A stretch of DNA of 64,000 nt from assembly GCF_000526235.1 (NCBI RefSeq), contig NZ_JAFR01000006.1, forward strand, positions 62,001 to 126,000. The letters are read 5' to 3'. Positions 63,280 to 64,000 of the stretch are shown in pieces (the first letter of the stretch is position 1; every line of letters starts with the position of its first letter). The translations under genes and the position numbers were made by a program. Source of the stretch: Acholeplasma granularum ATCC 19168. Lineage in GTDB: Bacteria > Bacillota_I > Bacilli_A > Acholeplasmatales > Acholeplasmataceae. The notes below the pieces were generated by a model. That model was given only the letters and a program-made list of their open reading frames with translations, did not search any database and had not been told where the DNA came from.

Positions 63280-64000
63280 GTGGGATTTGATTTCCTATTT
63301 TAATCAACTTAAATGGCTTTTTGTATCAACATTATTTTTAAGTTTAGTTTCATTTATAGCTAAACAATTTATAGATGATAATTTTATTTGGACATTTTTA
63401 TATCAGCCTGTATATATTATGAGTATTGTTGGAATTATAGCTTTATCAGTATATTCATATTTTTCTATTTTTCAACGATATTATCAAACGATGTTTAAAG
63501 ATGAAGCTTATTTTACGCATACACTACCCTTATCTAAAACTAGAATACTTATCTCAAAAATGTTATCTGCTTTTACACTACTTATTATTCTTATCATGAT
63601 TGTAGGTGGACTGCTTATATTATTAGAAATAATTAATATCAAACAGTTTTGGGACTTAAGACTTATTGATCAAAATCTATTTAATATTTCATTATTTAGT
63701 GTATTATCAGCAATACTCATGCTATTTATTACCATATTGGTAATCTATGCAGCAATTTCATTTGGCTTTTCATATAACAAAAGAGAATGGCTTTATACAT
63801 TTTTATATTTCATAATATATTACATGGTCAATCAGTTCTTAAGTCTATTAAGTATGGGTATAAACTTAATATTTAATCCGAACTTATTTGATTCTGAACC
63901 AGATCAAATGTTTAACTCATTAATTGGTATCATTATTGTTCAACTTATATTTTCTATTGGATTAGGAGTTCTTAACTTCTTTATATCCAGACTATTAATT
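63260..64000 (+). CDS. ABC-2-like membrane protein, partial at window end
   Basis: Open from ATG 63260 (or 63263) to the end of the window with no stop, at least 247 residues. AAGGAGG (63244-63250) is nine bases upstream. Hydrophobic segments occur near residues 21-40, 50-75, 105-130, 150-175, 180-205 and 225-245. A charged stretch MFKDEAYFTHTLPLSKTRILISKM (about 79-102) is typical of permeases partnered with small exporter ATPases: TLPLS and ILISKM are often seen. Translationally coupled to the ATPase gene by overlap. Confidence 0.8.
   Translation, partial: MMKKLYKWDLISYFNQLKWLFVSTLFLSLVSFIAKQFIDDNFIWTFLYQPVYIMSIVGIIALSVYSYFSIFQRYYQTMFKDEAYFTHTLPLSKTRILISKMLSAFTLLIILIMIVGGLLILLEIINIKQFWDLRLIDQNLFNISLFSVLSAILMLFITILVIYAAISFGFSYNKREWLYTFLYFIIYYMVNQFLSLLSMGINLIFNPNLFDSEPDQMFNSLIGIIIVQLIFSIGLGVLNFFISRLLI

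Noticed and set aside
1-64000. tRNA genes, rRNA genes, insertion sequences, prophage or integrase
   Set aside because: Looked for in the gaps and among the proteins; none was found, so the island idea rests on gene order alone.

Overview
The window is AT-rich bacterial chromosome from a monoderm, Firmicutes-like organism. Evidence for this: lipoprotein signal peptides with [VT][AG]C lipoboxes, strong AGGAGG-type ribosome sites, TTGACA-17-TATAAT promoters, and the rbgA-rnhB and topA housekeeping genes. TGA is a true stop (for example the ATGA overlaps at 2025 and 50371) and Trp is TGG, so the Mycoplasma/Spiroplasma code is excluded. The very low GC fits an Acholeplasma-, Izemoplasma- or Haloplasma-type mollicute or another AT-rich Bacillota. 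That placement is inference. No tRNA, rRNA, CRISPR, transposase or integrase was found.

Region 1 (1-849) is the rbgA 3' end plus rnhB. Region 2 (about 850-29335) is a polyuronate catabolic locus, most likely for alginate. It holds KDG kinase and an IclR regulator; surface lipoproteins (a PL6-type lyase, two GLUG beta-helix proteins and another beta-helix protein with a C-terminal sandwich); an LplB/LplC/AlgM-type importer with its binding protein and an ATPase fused to four membrane helices; four small unknown membrane proteins; three cytoplasmic lyase-like enzymes; a KdgF-type cupin; a KduD/DEH-reductase-type SDR; then a MATE transporter and a DJ-1 protein. In the proposed flow, polymer is cut at the surface and oligomers are imported. 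Internal lyases then make unsaturated monouronate, KdgF opens it to DEH, the SDR gives KDG and KdgK gives KDPG. KDPG aldolase is not in the window.

Region 3 (29514-31387) is topA with its promoter and terminator. Region 4 (31467-62323) is a second, less understood glycan locus. It starts with a divergent ROK kinase and a NagR-like GntR regulator. It then carries a family with three members here (33265, 54757, 60652) that I do not recognise, a phosphodiester glycosidase, a GH20-like hexosaminidase, surface lipoproteins and a DUF624 protein. In its centre two sugar ABC importers flank an NHL/TPR, Yip1 and DUF5696 cassette. After these come an SGNH hydrolase, a DUF4127 protein, two tandem alpha/beta hydrolases, an FAD oxidoreductase and ManNAc-6-P epimerase (NanE). 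The NanE/ROK/GH20/NagR combination points to amino-sugar release, but the polymer is unknown. Neither importer in this locus has its own ATPase; the one sugar-importer ATPase in the window is at 18066. Region 5 (62324-64000) has a candidate small RNA with its own promoter and terminator, then the start of another ABC exporter.

Regulation can be partly read. CcpA/LacI-type boxes (TGAAARCGYTTTnn) sit just after the -10 of three promoters in region 2, with related boxes in region 4. Five copies of a GTATAgwCAA box, like GntR/NagR dre sites, sit mainly at region 4 promoters.
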